Shown here: positions 9,190-17,762 of the stretch, in pieces
Position numbering within the stretch: position 1 is the first letter of the stretch
How the letters are laid out: every line of letters starts with the position of its first letter
Source: Nemertoderma westbladi
Lineage: Eukaryota; Xenacoelomorpha; Nemertodermatida; Nemertodermatidae
NCBI GenBank assembly: GCA_032718475.1
Contig: JAUCBJ010004293.1
Span: 1 to 25,781 of the forward strand
Length of the DNA: 25,781 nt
Direction of reading: 5' to 3'
The notes under the pieces: model-generated
Told to the model about the DNA's origin: nothing
Seen by the model: only the letters and a program-made list of their open reading frames with translations
Database searches by the model: none
Position numbers and translations under genes: made by a program

Positions 9190-9292
9190 CCGGATCCACA
9201 GCTGGTCAATAAAGTGAAGTGTAATCTTAATAATTCATTGCAGGAATTCCTTAAACAAATTCGAATAAAAAACATTTTCGTTTAGTTTTCAG
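9190..9292 (+). pseudogene. Frameshifted homologue of ROCO residues 837-869
   Basis: From 9190 the translation PDPQLVNKV, then SLQEFLKQIRIKN, matches the first copy (PDPDIVNKV, SLKEIITQMRFKN). The reading frame is lost at the T-run 9275-9278. Removing one T would restore the match into the downstream frame, and without it a TAG follows at once. The minisatellite ends abruptly at the left edge in a different frame, so nothing of Roc-COR survives in this copy. The same bases, TTTTCGTTTAGTTTTCAG, also look like a good 3' splice site ending at 9292, so this could instead have become intronic. Confidence 0.65.
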
Positions 9293-10036
9293 ATAAAATG
9301 TCAATGTAATTCAAAATGCGAACAGCACAATGAAATTAACTGTAGAGAAGAAATTTGCTTCCATTTTATTAAAATCGATGAAAATATTTCAGATAATAAA
9401 GTCAAATGTAAGTTTCATAAACATATGGAAAGCAACTTAATAAGAGAAAAATATACAGGTGATTTAAGTTCAAATTGGAAGAAATTAGCGTCTAAGGAGA
9501 ATGAACTTCTAGATAAACTAGAAATATTGGAACTTATAATTTTCTTAGAAGCTAAGCGAACTTTGTCTCGGGATGTTTTATCTATAATTAACTCGAAACC
9601 AAATGTATTCAGTAAAATAAAGACTTTATTGGAGGCAATAAAATGGGGTACAGAAAATAATTACGAAATATTTATTGAAGGATTAAAGGAAACATATCAA
9701 ACTCATATAGTAAATATTTTAGAGGATAAAACAACAGATGATGATAAAATGTTTCCGTTGATACTAACTAAATATAAGTTTGTTTTAGTTAATAGAATCG
9801 AACCAAACTTGGTAATAAAATTACTTTGTAGGAAACAAGTGTTTAGGGATTCTATAGCTGAATCAATCAATAGTAAAGAATCCACAGTGGCAAAGAATAA
9901 TGAACTGGTCAACGCGATAATTAAAAGGTCATACAACGATTTTCTTACATTCTGTCAATGTCTGAGAGACACAAATCAGGGTCAAATAGCTGATATCCTG
10001 ACTACAGCTGTACATAATTTAGATGATTTAGTCTAA
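9293..10036 (+). CDS. Second CARD-CARD unit, paralogue of the ROCO C-terminus (partial)
   Basis: This is an open stretch of 247 codons plus stop. An ATG-initiated part starts at 9425 (203 residues). The region aligns end to end with residues 870-1115 of the ROCO protein at roughly half identity by eye. It retains the Cys/His cluster (CQCNSKC, EQH, then C and CFHF) and both CARD-like repeats: LSRDVLSIINSK with LLEAIKWGTENNYEIFIEGL, then RDSIAESINSKES with IKRSYNDFLTFCQCL. It stops a few residues past CARD2, probably the ancestral end. Long-diverged yet stop-free sequence suggests past or present constraint. It may be a terminal exon, spliced at the acceptor ending at 9292, of the upstream gene or of a separate transcript; a short ATG-9425 protein; or a decaying copy. 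The 5' boundary is uncertain. Confidence 0.6.
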   Translation: MKCQCNSKCEQHNEINCREEICFHFIKIDENISDNKVKCKFHKHMESNLIREKYTGDLSSNWKKLASKENELLDKLEILELIIFLEAKRTLSRDVLSIINSKPNVFSKIKTLLEAIKWGTENNYEIFIEGLKETYQTHIVNILEDKTTDDDKMFPLILTKYKFVLVNRIEPNLVIKLLCRKQVFRDSIAESINSKESTVAKNNELVNAIIKRSYNDFLTFCQCLRDTNQGQIADILTTAVHNLDDLV

Positions 10037-10805
10037 ATATAAAAATAATTATATACAATTTTCAGTGTTTAATTTTGTTACAAACCTGAGATAAATAATG
10101 TTTTGGATATTATTGGAATATATCCCATAATAATGTTATTTAGCAAGAATGGTAAGGATAATATTTCATACTTATTTTTTACTTATAATGCCAGTCAGGG
10201 CCGGACACACAATTTCTACAAGCATTTTATAGCTATTCGTGTCCGACCCACCATCTATCTACTATATTAAATATATAAAATTTAGTGCAATTTCTATTAT
10301 ATTATGGTAAATATACATTCAAGTTAAAGTTTAATAATTATTTTATTAAGTTTTCTCTTTTATAGATGGAAATACGAATATCTCCTGATCTCGGAATCGC
10401 AAGCCAGTAAACTGTCAGGCTCTGAACCAAATCAAACAAAAGCCTAAATTATAAAACAGATAACTTGAAATCTTTTAGTATCGCCGAAACGATATGATAA
10501 CCCCGATTCTGGACTGTAATGAACCGACATGATTTGTTCCTATTAGATATTCGACGTAGTCTGGGAAACCAGGAAATCTGGAAACACAATCCTGGAATCT
10601 ACTGGAACTAAAATATTAGTGGCTTAACGGAGATGTTTGAACCAAAGTACTTGGAACACAATTATCGAAAACTTCAGAATAAGTTAGTAATAAATTGTTA
10701 CATGGAATATATCCTACAGTCGGGGTCTCAAAGTGTATCTGGTATTACCGTTATTTTGAATACATTATTAATAAATTATATTATTTCTACTTATTTTATA
10801 GGTAG
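10037..10805. other. Intergenic or 3' flank, no gene seen
   Basis: AT-rich sequence with no clear polyadenylation signal of the AATAAA type close to the stop. A hairpin CGGACAC...GTGTCCG (10202-10245, 30-base loop) lies about 165 bp after the stop. The frame starting at 10633 has about 55 codons of non-repeat sequence and then simply runs into the 30-bp array. I do not call it a gene. Confidence 0.5.
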
Positions 10806-12170
10806 AGCACACAAACTCTATCCAGTAACCCATCGGAACCCTAAACTCTATCCACCAACCCATCGGAACCATAAACTCTATCCACCAACCCATCGGAACC
10901 ATAAACTCTATCCACCAACCCATCGGAACTATAAACTCTATCCACCAACCCATCGGAACCATCAACTACATCCACCAACCCATCGGAACCATAATCTGTA
11001 TCCACCAACCCATCGGAACCATAAACTCTATCCACCAACACATCGGAACCCTAAACTCTTTCCACCAACCCATCGGAACCATAAACTCTATCCACCAACC
11101 CATCGGAACCATAAACTCTATCCACCAACACATCGGAACCCTAAACTCTATCCACCAACCCATCGGAACCATAAACTCTATCCACTAACCCATCGGAACC
11201 CAAAACTCTATACACCAACCCATCGGAACCATAAACTCTATCCGCCAACCCATCGGAACCATAAACTCTATCCACCAACCCATCGGAACCATAAACTCTA
11301 TCCACCAACCCATCGGAACCATAAACTCTATCCACCAACCCATCGGAACCATCAACTACATCCAGTAACCCATCGGAACCATAAACTCTATCCACCAACC
11401 CATCGGAACCATAAACTCTATCCACCAACACATCGGAACCCTAAACTCTTTCCACCAACCCATCGGAACCATAAACTCTATCCACCAACCCATCGGAACC
11501 ATAAACTCTATCCACCAACACATCGGAACCCTAAACTCTATCCACCAACCCATCGGAACCATAAACTCTATCCACCAACCCATCGGAACCATAAACTCTA
11601 TCCACCAACACATCGGAACCCTAAACTTTTTCCACCAACCCATCGGAACCATAAACTCTATCCACCAACCCATCGGAACCATAAACTCTGTCCAGTAATC
11701 TATCGGAACCATAAACTCTATCCACCAACCCTTCGGAACCATAAACTCTATCCACCAACCCAACGGAACCATAAACTCTATCCACCAACCCATCGGAACC
11801 TTAAAATCTATCCACCAACCCATCGGAACCATAAACTCAATCCACCAACCCATCGGAACCATAAACTCTATCCACCGACCCATCGGAACCATAACCTCTA
11901 TCCACCAACCCATTGGAACCATAACCTCTATCCACCAACCCATCGGGAACCATAACCTCTATCCACCAACCCATCGGAACCATAAACTCTATCCACCAAC
12001 CCATCGGAACCATAACCTCTATCCACAAACCCATCGGAACCATAACCTCTATCCACCAACCCATCGGGAACCATAAACTCTATCCACCAAACCATCGGAA
12101 CCATAAACTATATCCACTAACCCATCGGAACTATAAACTCTGTCCACTAAACTATCGGAGTTATAAGATT
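10806..12170. repeat. 30-bp minisatellite (CATCGGAACCATAAACTCTA type)
   Basis: About 45 copies of CCAACCCATCGGAACC plus ATAAACTCTATCCA, in strict 30-bp register from 10831 to 11941. One-base insertions (CATCGGGAACC) at 11941 and 12061 then shift the register. Variant patterns show a higher-order period of 390 bp (13 units): the ATCAACTACA variant at 10961 recurs at 11351, and the paired CAACACATC variants at 11036/11126 recur at 11426/11516. The 440-codon plus-strand frame (10-residue HRNHKLYPPT repeat) and the minus-strand MGWWIEFMVP frames are both products of the repeat. Confidence 0.95.
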
Positions 12171-12389
12171 TGGCAACTGACATGGATCTTAATTACTGGT
12201 AAGTAATAATTATACGATTTTTTTGCCTTTGCTTGGTCACAGTGCAAACCTATCATCGAAAATTCGTCAATAAACATATTTCTATACATTAAACTATGAT
12301 ATACTAGATATATAGTATATTGTCACAGTAATATAAATTAAATGAAACTAAAACATGAGTAGACTAGACTATGTCACTAATACATACTA
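12171..12389. other. AT-rich, possibly 3' UTR of the adjacent LINE relic
   Basis: No gene seen. It lies downstream of the LINE frame on the minus strand and could be its 3' untranslated region, but no poly-A tail is recognisable. Confidence 0.3.
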
Positions 12390-12617
12390 CTAGGACGAGA
12401 GAGAATGGACTGGACAGTTGAACTGAGATTTTTTCATAGTTGTCGCAATTTCGTTTCTCTCAAGTTCAGTATCCCTTTCAAGTTGGTCTTTATATGTTAT
12501 AGCAGGTCGTCCACGCATACACTTTCATTGTGATGGTTGCCAGAAAAGCAGATCTGGTATTAAGACCTCATGTTTACTTCTCCAGAAGTGCCCACTGAAT
12601 CTTAATCTGCATTCACG
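12390..12617 (-). pseudogene. Non-LTR retrotransposon relic, C-terminal end of reverse transcriptase ORF
   Basis: Minus-strand translation gives RLRFSGHFWRSKHEVL, PDLLFWQPSQ, an in-frame TGA, then MRGRPAITYKDQLERDTEL and MKKS, ending at a TAG at 12390. The pattern RLR-GH-WR-K-E, DLL-W-P, RGRP-TY-DQL-DT is the familiar C-terminal tail of LINE endonuclease/reverse-transcriptase proteins common in invertebrate genomes. Only this tail is left. Upstream (above 12617 on the minus strand) the frame meets another stop within about 30 codons. It is a dead fragment, and the clade cannot be assigned. Confidence 0.75.
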
Positions 12618-13059
12618 GGGGTTGTGTGGTTGATAAATGTGTTATATGTCATATTGTTGACATATGTTCGTATTGTCATATTGTTATCTCCAGGGTTATG
12701 TTTATCATTAATGTTTCATTTTTCTGATAGAACGACATTTTATTATTCCTAATTTATTTATAGATTAAGAATTTAACCGCAAAAAGAAACACAATTTAAA
12801 TAATTTAATAAATTAAATGAAGGAACTTGACTATTCCGTGTAACTTATGATGATTCGCCATTTACAAACTCCAGATGGTCGCCACTATCTCACTAAACAT
12901 TAAAGTAAGTGTAGCATCCATTCATAAAATAAACACTGACTTTTTTACTTAGATCTTTATAATGGTATAGCACCGGTATTGGTTTCTTCTATTAAATAAC
13001 AACAGCAGACTAGTTAGTGTTTATTAAGTTGCACAGAGTTTGTTAAACTCAGCTGTTAG
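12618..13059. other. AT-rich intergenic, no gene seen
   Basis: No supported frame or RNA gene. It may include more decayed LINE sequence at its left end. Confidence 0.4.
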
Positions 13060-13421
13060 TTGGTACGCGAACACGAATCGGAACGAACTGAACCGAACTG
13101 GATAGAAAGTGTGGCGAACTGGACCGAACTGAACCGAACTGGATCGAAAGTGTGGCGAACTGGACCGAACTGAACCGAACTGGATGGAAAGTGTGGCGAA
13201 CTGGACCGAACTGAACCGAACTGGATTGGAAGTGTGGCAAACTGGACCGAACTGAACCGAACTGGATCGAAAGTGTGGCGAAATGGACCGAACTGGACCG
13301 CCAAATGAAAGATAATTTAAAAACAACAATCCATGCAGACAGGTGAAAATTAATATTGAATTTCATTTGGTCTTTTCATACATAATAAATTTAGTTGCGT
13401 ATAAAATGTCGCTAAATTAAG
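13060..13421 (-). repeat. Dispersed repeat with 41-bp array, copy 1
   Basis: About 5.5 copies of a 41-bp unit (GAACTGGACCGAACTGAACC, then GAACTGGATCGAAAGTGTGGC) lie at about 13078-13300. They are followed by a 120-bp flank running to GCTAAATTAAG. The whole block is repeated in inverted orientation at 22373-22616, including the non-array flank (AAATGAAAGATAATTT and ACAACAATCCATG). The element family is not recognised. The three overlapping minus-strand frames of the FGPVRHTF type are repeat translations. Confidence 0.85.
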
Positions 13422-14900
13422 ATTACTCTTACCAGTTTAGGCCTACCGGTAGCACGTATCTGGGTTTATAGATTGCAGTATTTTGTGTTCTGGTAGTTGT
13501 GTTCAATGCAGCAATGACAGACTATACAGGAGGACGAATTACAGTTACTATAGGCCTAGCCTATGTAACAAATGCAGGAATGTCATTTAATAAAAAGATA
13601 CCCGTGTGGGGCTTCGTTCAGTCACAACTAAGTGGCTTAAATTATATTTAGATAGATTTATTTATATATTATGCAAAACAATAGAAACCCATACATTAAT
13701 TAACTCGATACAATTGATGTATAGTACGTATTGCCCAACATAACATAAAGGATAACCCCTAAGTGTAGGGGCTTCCAGAGCTATGAGGTAAACCCCCTCG
13801 AAAGAATAAGTCGTCCTACTCGGTTAGAACGCATACTAACTAACCATTTCGGAGTCTGCATATACCGTAGTTTGTTTAGGCTTGATAGTAGTCTGTCAGT
13901 ATTTGGTCTGCATTTTTTTTGAGTAGTCTGTACGCGTAGCGTAATATTTATTATTCAGAGTTTATGCGCTTATTCGCAACATTCATATCCCCAAGTTTAT
14001 TCCTACAGTAATTGTGCTTGTTATATATACCGTTATAGTTAAACTAACCCCGGTACTACATCAGGGCTGCTTGGCGTAGGTAAAGACTGGTGATTTTGTG
14101 CCCCGGTCACTCCAGCAGATACCGTGGTTCTTTTAGCTGTTCAAGTATTTTTAACTACTGATTATTTGTTGTATAAGTACTTGTACCTAATTTAGGGTTT
14201 AGTGTACAGTGCTTTCCGAAGGTAATTAGTGTGTAGGCAGTATATTTGTGTTGTAAAGTGGTTAATAGGCACGCTGGTTCTGGTAGACCGCGGTAATTAA
14301 CTTCTAGGTAGGAACACTCCGTGATACATAACGTAGTACTTATAGCGATACGGCTATAAGTCGTCAGACGGTGGTATTTTTCCTATCTGGACAACGCAGT
14401 ATATTTACTACTACTTATTATTTTCAAATACCGTAGTACCCTGTTCGTTGTAATAACCAGATATTCTAACCCTTTGTTAGGCTGGTTTGTAGACTTCTTG
14501 TAAAATTACCCTAAAATTTCGTACGTGTAATTTTTGTGTTTATTAAGAGATTGTAATCTCACCCCGAATTGTACGTAATTTGTAGTATTAAGTAACTTAG
14601 GTAAATTAGAATTATTTGTTTTAGTGTCCAACAAGTAGCACTTCACTGAGAGCGCACAGCTTCTGTGTAGTGACTCCCCCCAGAAATAATAACATTTATT
14701 TGAAATATTGACAAAACCCATTAAACGGGTATATATATTATAAATCAACTCAAACGATTTATAAATAGTAGGCCTGCCATACAACAATTAGGTCTAAATA
14801 TCAGTTGGACTACTGCTTAAATAACGGTAATAAAGTAAGTTAAAGTAACCAAGAAACCCCTGAAATTTCAGAAATTCAATTATTCTAAAATAATTGACAT
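13422..14900. other. 1.5 kb of unique-looking sequence, no gene seen
   Basis: Frames are short. The longest is 93 codons on the minus strand (14506-14787), with no recognisable domain and AT-driven composition. A CTACCGGTAG palindrome lies near 13443, and TACCGGTATT words recur here and at 14.9-17.4 kb. No tRNA or rRNA is seen. Confidence 0.45.
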
Positions 14901-15127
14901 ATCGGTATTTACCATAGGCTTATTATATTTATTTATAAATTTAGGCTGAAATTATACCGGTATTCTGTAATTAATTCTAGTTCATAATTATACTTATATA
15001 TACTATAAGTGTAAGCTGCATACCGGTATTCACGATAGGCCTATTATATATTTATATATATTTGTGCTGAAATTACCTACCGGTATTCTGTGACAAACCT
15101 AGTCTGTAATAATACTTATATATACTA
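14901..15127. repeat. Two direct copies of a 120-bp AT-rich repeat
   Basis: Copy A (14901-15020) and copy B (from 15021) share CGGTATT, ATAGGC, CTATTATAT, GCTGAAATTA and the ending ACTTATATATACTA. Copy B is cut by the Tc1/mariner-like element at 15128 and resumes at 17356 with TATAAGCATACCGGTATTC, matching copy A's ACTATAAGTG...CATACCGGTATTC. Copy A is therefore a built-in empty-site reference. Confidence 0.8.
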
Positions 15128-15151
15128 CAGTCCCGCTCTCAAAAAGCATTC

Positions 15152-15206
15152 CTTTGATCAAACATTGATCAAACTTTGATCAAACATTGATCAAAGTTTG
15201 ATCAAA
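15152..15206. promoter_or_regulatory. Five TTGATCAA sites at 11-bp spacing (left end)
   Basis: Five 8-bp palindromes, TTGATCAA, repeat at exactly 11-bp steps within the left terminal repeat, mirrored at 17277-17332 in the right one. A spacing close to one helical turn would place protein-binding sites on one face of the DNA. Transposase or host-factor binding is inferred, not shown. Confidence 0.5.
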
Positions 15207-16198
15207 ATGTGTCCATAGAATATCATTGAAAGTAGCATTGACATTGAAATGACATTGATGGCATATTGAAATGACCTTGAAATCGACGCACCGAAATTCC
15301 AGACTTTCTGTCTCATATTGAAATGACATTGAAATGATTTCAAGGTAACAGTTTACATCTCTCAACTGCGGCAAGCCTTTGAACTCAGATTCCCGCCGAG
15401 AACTGGCTTTTGTTAATGGCCAAGTCGCTATGTGATTGACAGGGCAGTGGATGGAGCTTGCTTGACTTTGTGGATGGACCGCGATTGGATTTACATGGCA
15501 GTGTTGTGGTAGTGTCCCAGACTGAGTCTTGTTCTTGTAGGGCAGGGCCTATTATTACACTAACAACTAGTTCAGAAAAACATCCTTTGGAATATTTTTA
15601 AATTATTGTTATATTAGAAATTAGTTTCAATGTTCCTTAAATCAGAATCAAGGCCAAAGACCTCCATTGACGTAGCAGCGCGATGGCTGCCGTTGCATTG
15701 CATTTGCTTATACAGTAATTGTGTAAATTCGACAAGCTTCCTTCCTGCCCCTGTCTCTAATTATACTAATAAATGTAAATAAAGAAATAAATAAATCCGA
15801 GCGCTAGCGCCAGCGCACCCCCTAAAATACCTTCTAAAAATGTACGTAATTTAATTTTAATACTCTGATAAGGTAATTTTATTGAAAATATCATTTGTTT
15901 TAAAGTAAACTATGTTATGTACATCATTAGTTACGTATTTTTTAATTCAGATTAACGTATTGTAATTATAATTTTTTAAATATTAAAAATCAAATTGGGT
16001 TAGTAATACTTATTAAATTATGCTCATTCATTTTTAATTAATGGAGGGTTTTAACCATCCGGCCGACAAACCACACTTTTGCTCACAGGTCGTTGTAAGA
16101 CAAAAGGACTAGGCATCAATATAAATAACCCCAGTGATCCCATCCCCTCTCTTGTTGTGGACTATGACTATATCATTGTACAAGCTGCGGACCTGCAC

Positions 16199-16234
16199 AC
16201 CCCCCCCCCCCCCCATTATAATGTATTGTAGCCA
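16199..16234. repeat. C-run plus ATTRTAATGTATTGTAGCCAT word, copy 1
   Basis: A run of about 16 C is followed by ATTATAATGTATTGTAGCCA. A second copy, a C-run followed by ATTCTAATGTATTGTAGCCA, lies at 16858-16890. Another C-run of about 30 lies at 16697-16722 between them. Confidence 0.7.
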
Positions 16235-17475
16235 TTAGTATTGTTTAGGACACATTACTACCTGCATAGTTCCTTTGCGACTAGGTCAGCTCAGTGCCAG
16301 GAGGCCAATCTCTTTGGTTGGCGGCCTCCTGTGTGTGGGTTAGTTGGCTGTCTAATTTCTTGGGAAGACTTTATAGTAAATTTCGAAATTTCGGGGAATT
16401 CCATTCCACAGCAGATAATTGGTTTTACATGCTGGGGCAGCATAAGCTAAGAGCCATTACACATGCTATGCCTTTACTTTGTTAGTGGTCTGTCGCTGTC
16501 GGCACCCCAAGCTAATAATATACAGCAAATATGTAGCACGGAGACCGCTGACTCCTTTACTCCCTATGACATAATTAGTTGTGACTCGAATCAATTATTT
16601 CTCCTCACAAGAAAGCAACGTATTTCCCACTTGTGGCCAGCCAGAAGGCCACAATGTCAACTGATATAATAATACCAAGGGATATTCTTATATTACCCCC
16701 CCCCCCCCCCCCCCCCCCCCCTTTAGAAAAATGCCTTTGTTTCAGAAAATTTGGAATGTGGATCTTTAATATATATATATATTATTTTTTTTCTCATTTC
16801 AACTGGAAAGACTTCAGTATGCTTTCATATGGCCTCCCCCTCGGTACGCTAGTGCCTCCCCCCCCCCCATTCTAATGTATTGTAGCCATCCACCCAACAC
16901 ATTGCGTAACTCAGAATTAAACTCCACACAGCCCATACCCGCCCTTGCTTTCATTACCACCACACCGCCAAGTGGAGATTCAATTGCGGCTGTTATTTTC
17001 TGATAATCGCTGTAAATTATTATAACCTAGGCGGTCCGGTTTAAATAACGGCTATAGCCTACAAACCTATGGTATGATATGGACGTGGTGTCCTGTGTGC
17101 TCTGCAGACATCCTACAGAGCACATGGAGCATTACACACACAGAGCAGGAGAGAGAGAGAGAGAGAGAGTTAGGGCTGCTTGATTGACACACAGCTCAGT
17201 GGGAATCTAGACTTTGAAGTGCAGCGCCTTTGGTAGAACTCAATGGCAGGATTTATAAGCCTGATACATTTCAATATTTGATCAAACTTTGATCAATGTT
17301 TGATCAAAGTTTGATCAATGTTTGATCAAAGGAATGCTTTTTGAGAGCGGGACTGTATAAGCATACCGGTATTCTAATATATTATATATATATCACGCTA
17401 CACTGAGTAGCAGTATCTGTAATTAATTACTAGGCTAACAGTGATACTGAATTACTAGACTTGCTTAAACTGTAA

Positions 17476-17754
17476 TATAGCAGTAGGCATTCAACTGTAC
17501 AAACCAATATGTCTGACACAAAGCAAAACCTGTCAGACAGTCTCCTAGATACAACCATATGTGACCCAGACAGGAGTGTGGAACGTGTGGGACCGAAGTT
17601 CAACTCACCTCCTACTGTAAGAAAGATCATCCCTCCAGTAGTAATATCAGACCCTAGGCTAGTCCAACATCGTAGGTCTATCATAGGCACTGCAGCTTAT
17701 TTCCAAGGCAAGGGGTCCTCCAAGTTACTCGGTTACCAAAACAAACTAAACTAA
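17476..17754 (+). CDS. Unrecognised open frame, 81 codons from ATG 17509
   Basis: The frame is open from 17476. The ATG at 17509 has A at -3, and translation starts MSDTKQNLSDSLLDTTICDP and runs to a TAA at 17754. Composition is balanced (Asp, Ser, Pro, Arg, Val) and the DNA is richer in GC than its surroundings, unlike the AT-driven frames nearby. The stop abuts the 8-bp target duplication of the hAT-like element. It might be an exon or a fragment of a mobile-element gene. I recognise no domain, and the length is within chance, so it is a tentative call. Confidence 0.3.
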   Translation, partial: YSSRHSTVQTNMSDTKQNLSDSLLDTTICDPDRSVERVGPKFNSPPTVRKIIPPVVISDPRLVQHRRSIIGTAAYFQGKGSSKLLGYQNKLN

Positions 17755-17762
17755 CTATATAG
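17755..17762. repeat. Target-site duplication of hAT-like element (left)
   Basis: CTATATAG, identical to 20137-20144. The word is itself a palindrome, so the boundary between duplication and terminal repeat is inferred from hAT family rules. Confidence 0.7.

Larger units (their letters stand above)
15128..17355. mobile_element. Tc1/mariner-like non-autonomous DNA transposon, 2228 bp
   Basis: The terminal inverted repeats, 15128-15206 and 17277-17355, are identical over 79 bp. They begin CAGTCCCGCTCTC, and TA flanks each end (15126-15127 and 17356-17357). CAGT ends with a TA target duplication are the hallmark of the Tc1/mariner group. Each repeat contains five TTGATCAA palindromes at exact 11-bp spacing. 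The interior lacks a recognisable DDE transposase: the frames at 16241-16450, 16294-16485 and 16633-16875 are short and unlike transposases. It holds long C-runs, a GA microsatellite (about 17149-17169), a 9-bp-stem hairpin at 16298-16331 (CAGGAGGCC/GGCCTCCTG) and another at 17096-17124 (TGTGCTCTG/CAGAGCACA). Identical ends suggest recent movement with help from a transposase encoded elsewhere. Confidence 0.85.

Noticed and set aside
10633-11955. 440-codon frame with a 10-residue repeat
   Set aside because: The 30-bp unit is a multiple of three and is open on both strands. One-base insertions end the frame, and there is no domain or signal peptide.
14506-14787. 93-codon minus-strand frame
   Set aside because: AT-driven composition, no recognisable motif, and no support from neighbours.
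16241-16875. Transposase fragments inside the Tc1-like element
   Set aside because: The three short frames overlap, contain C-run proline tracts and show no DDE/D or helix-turn-helix pattern.
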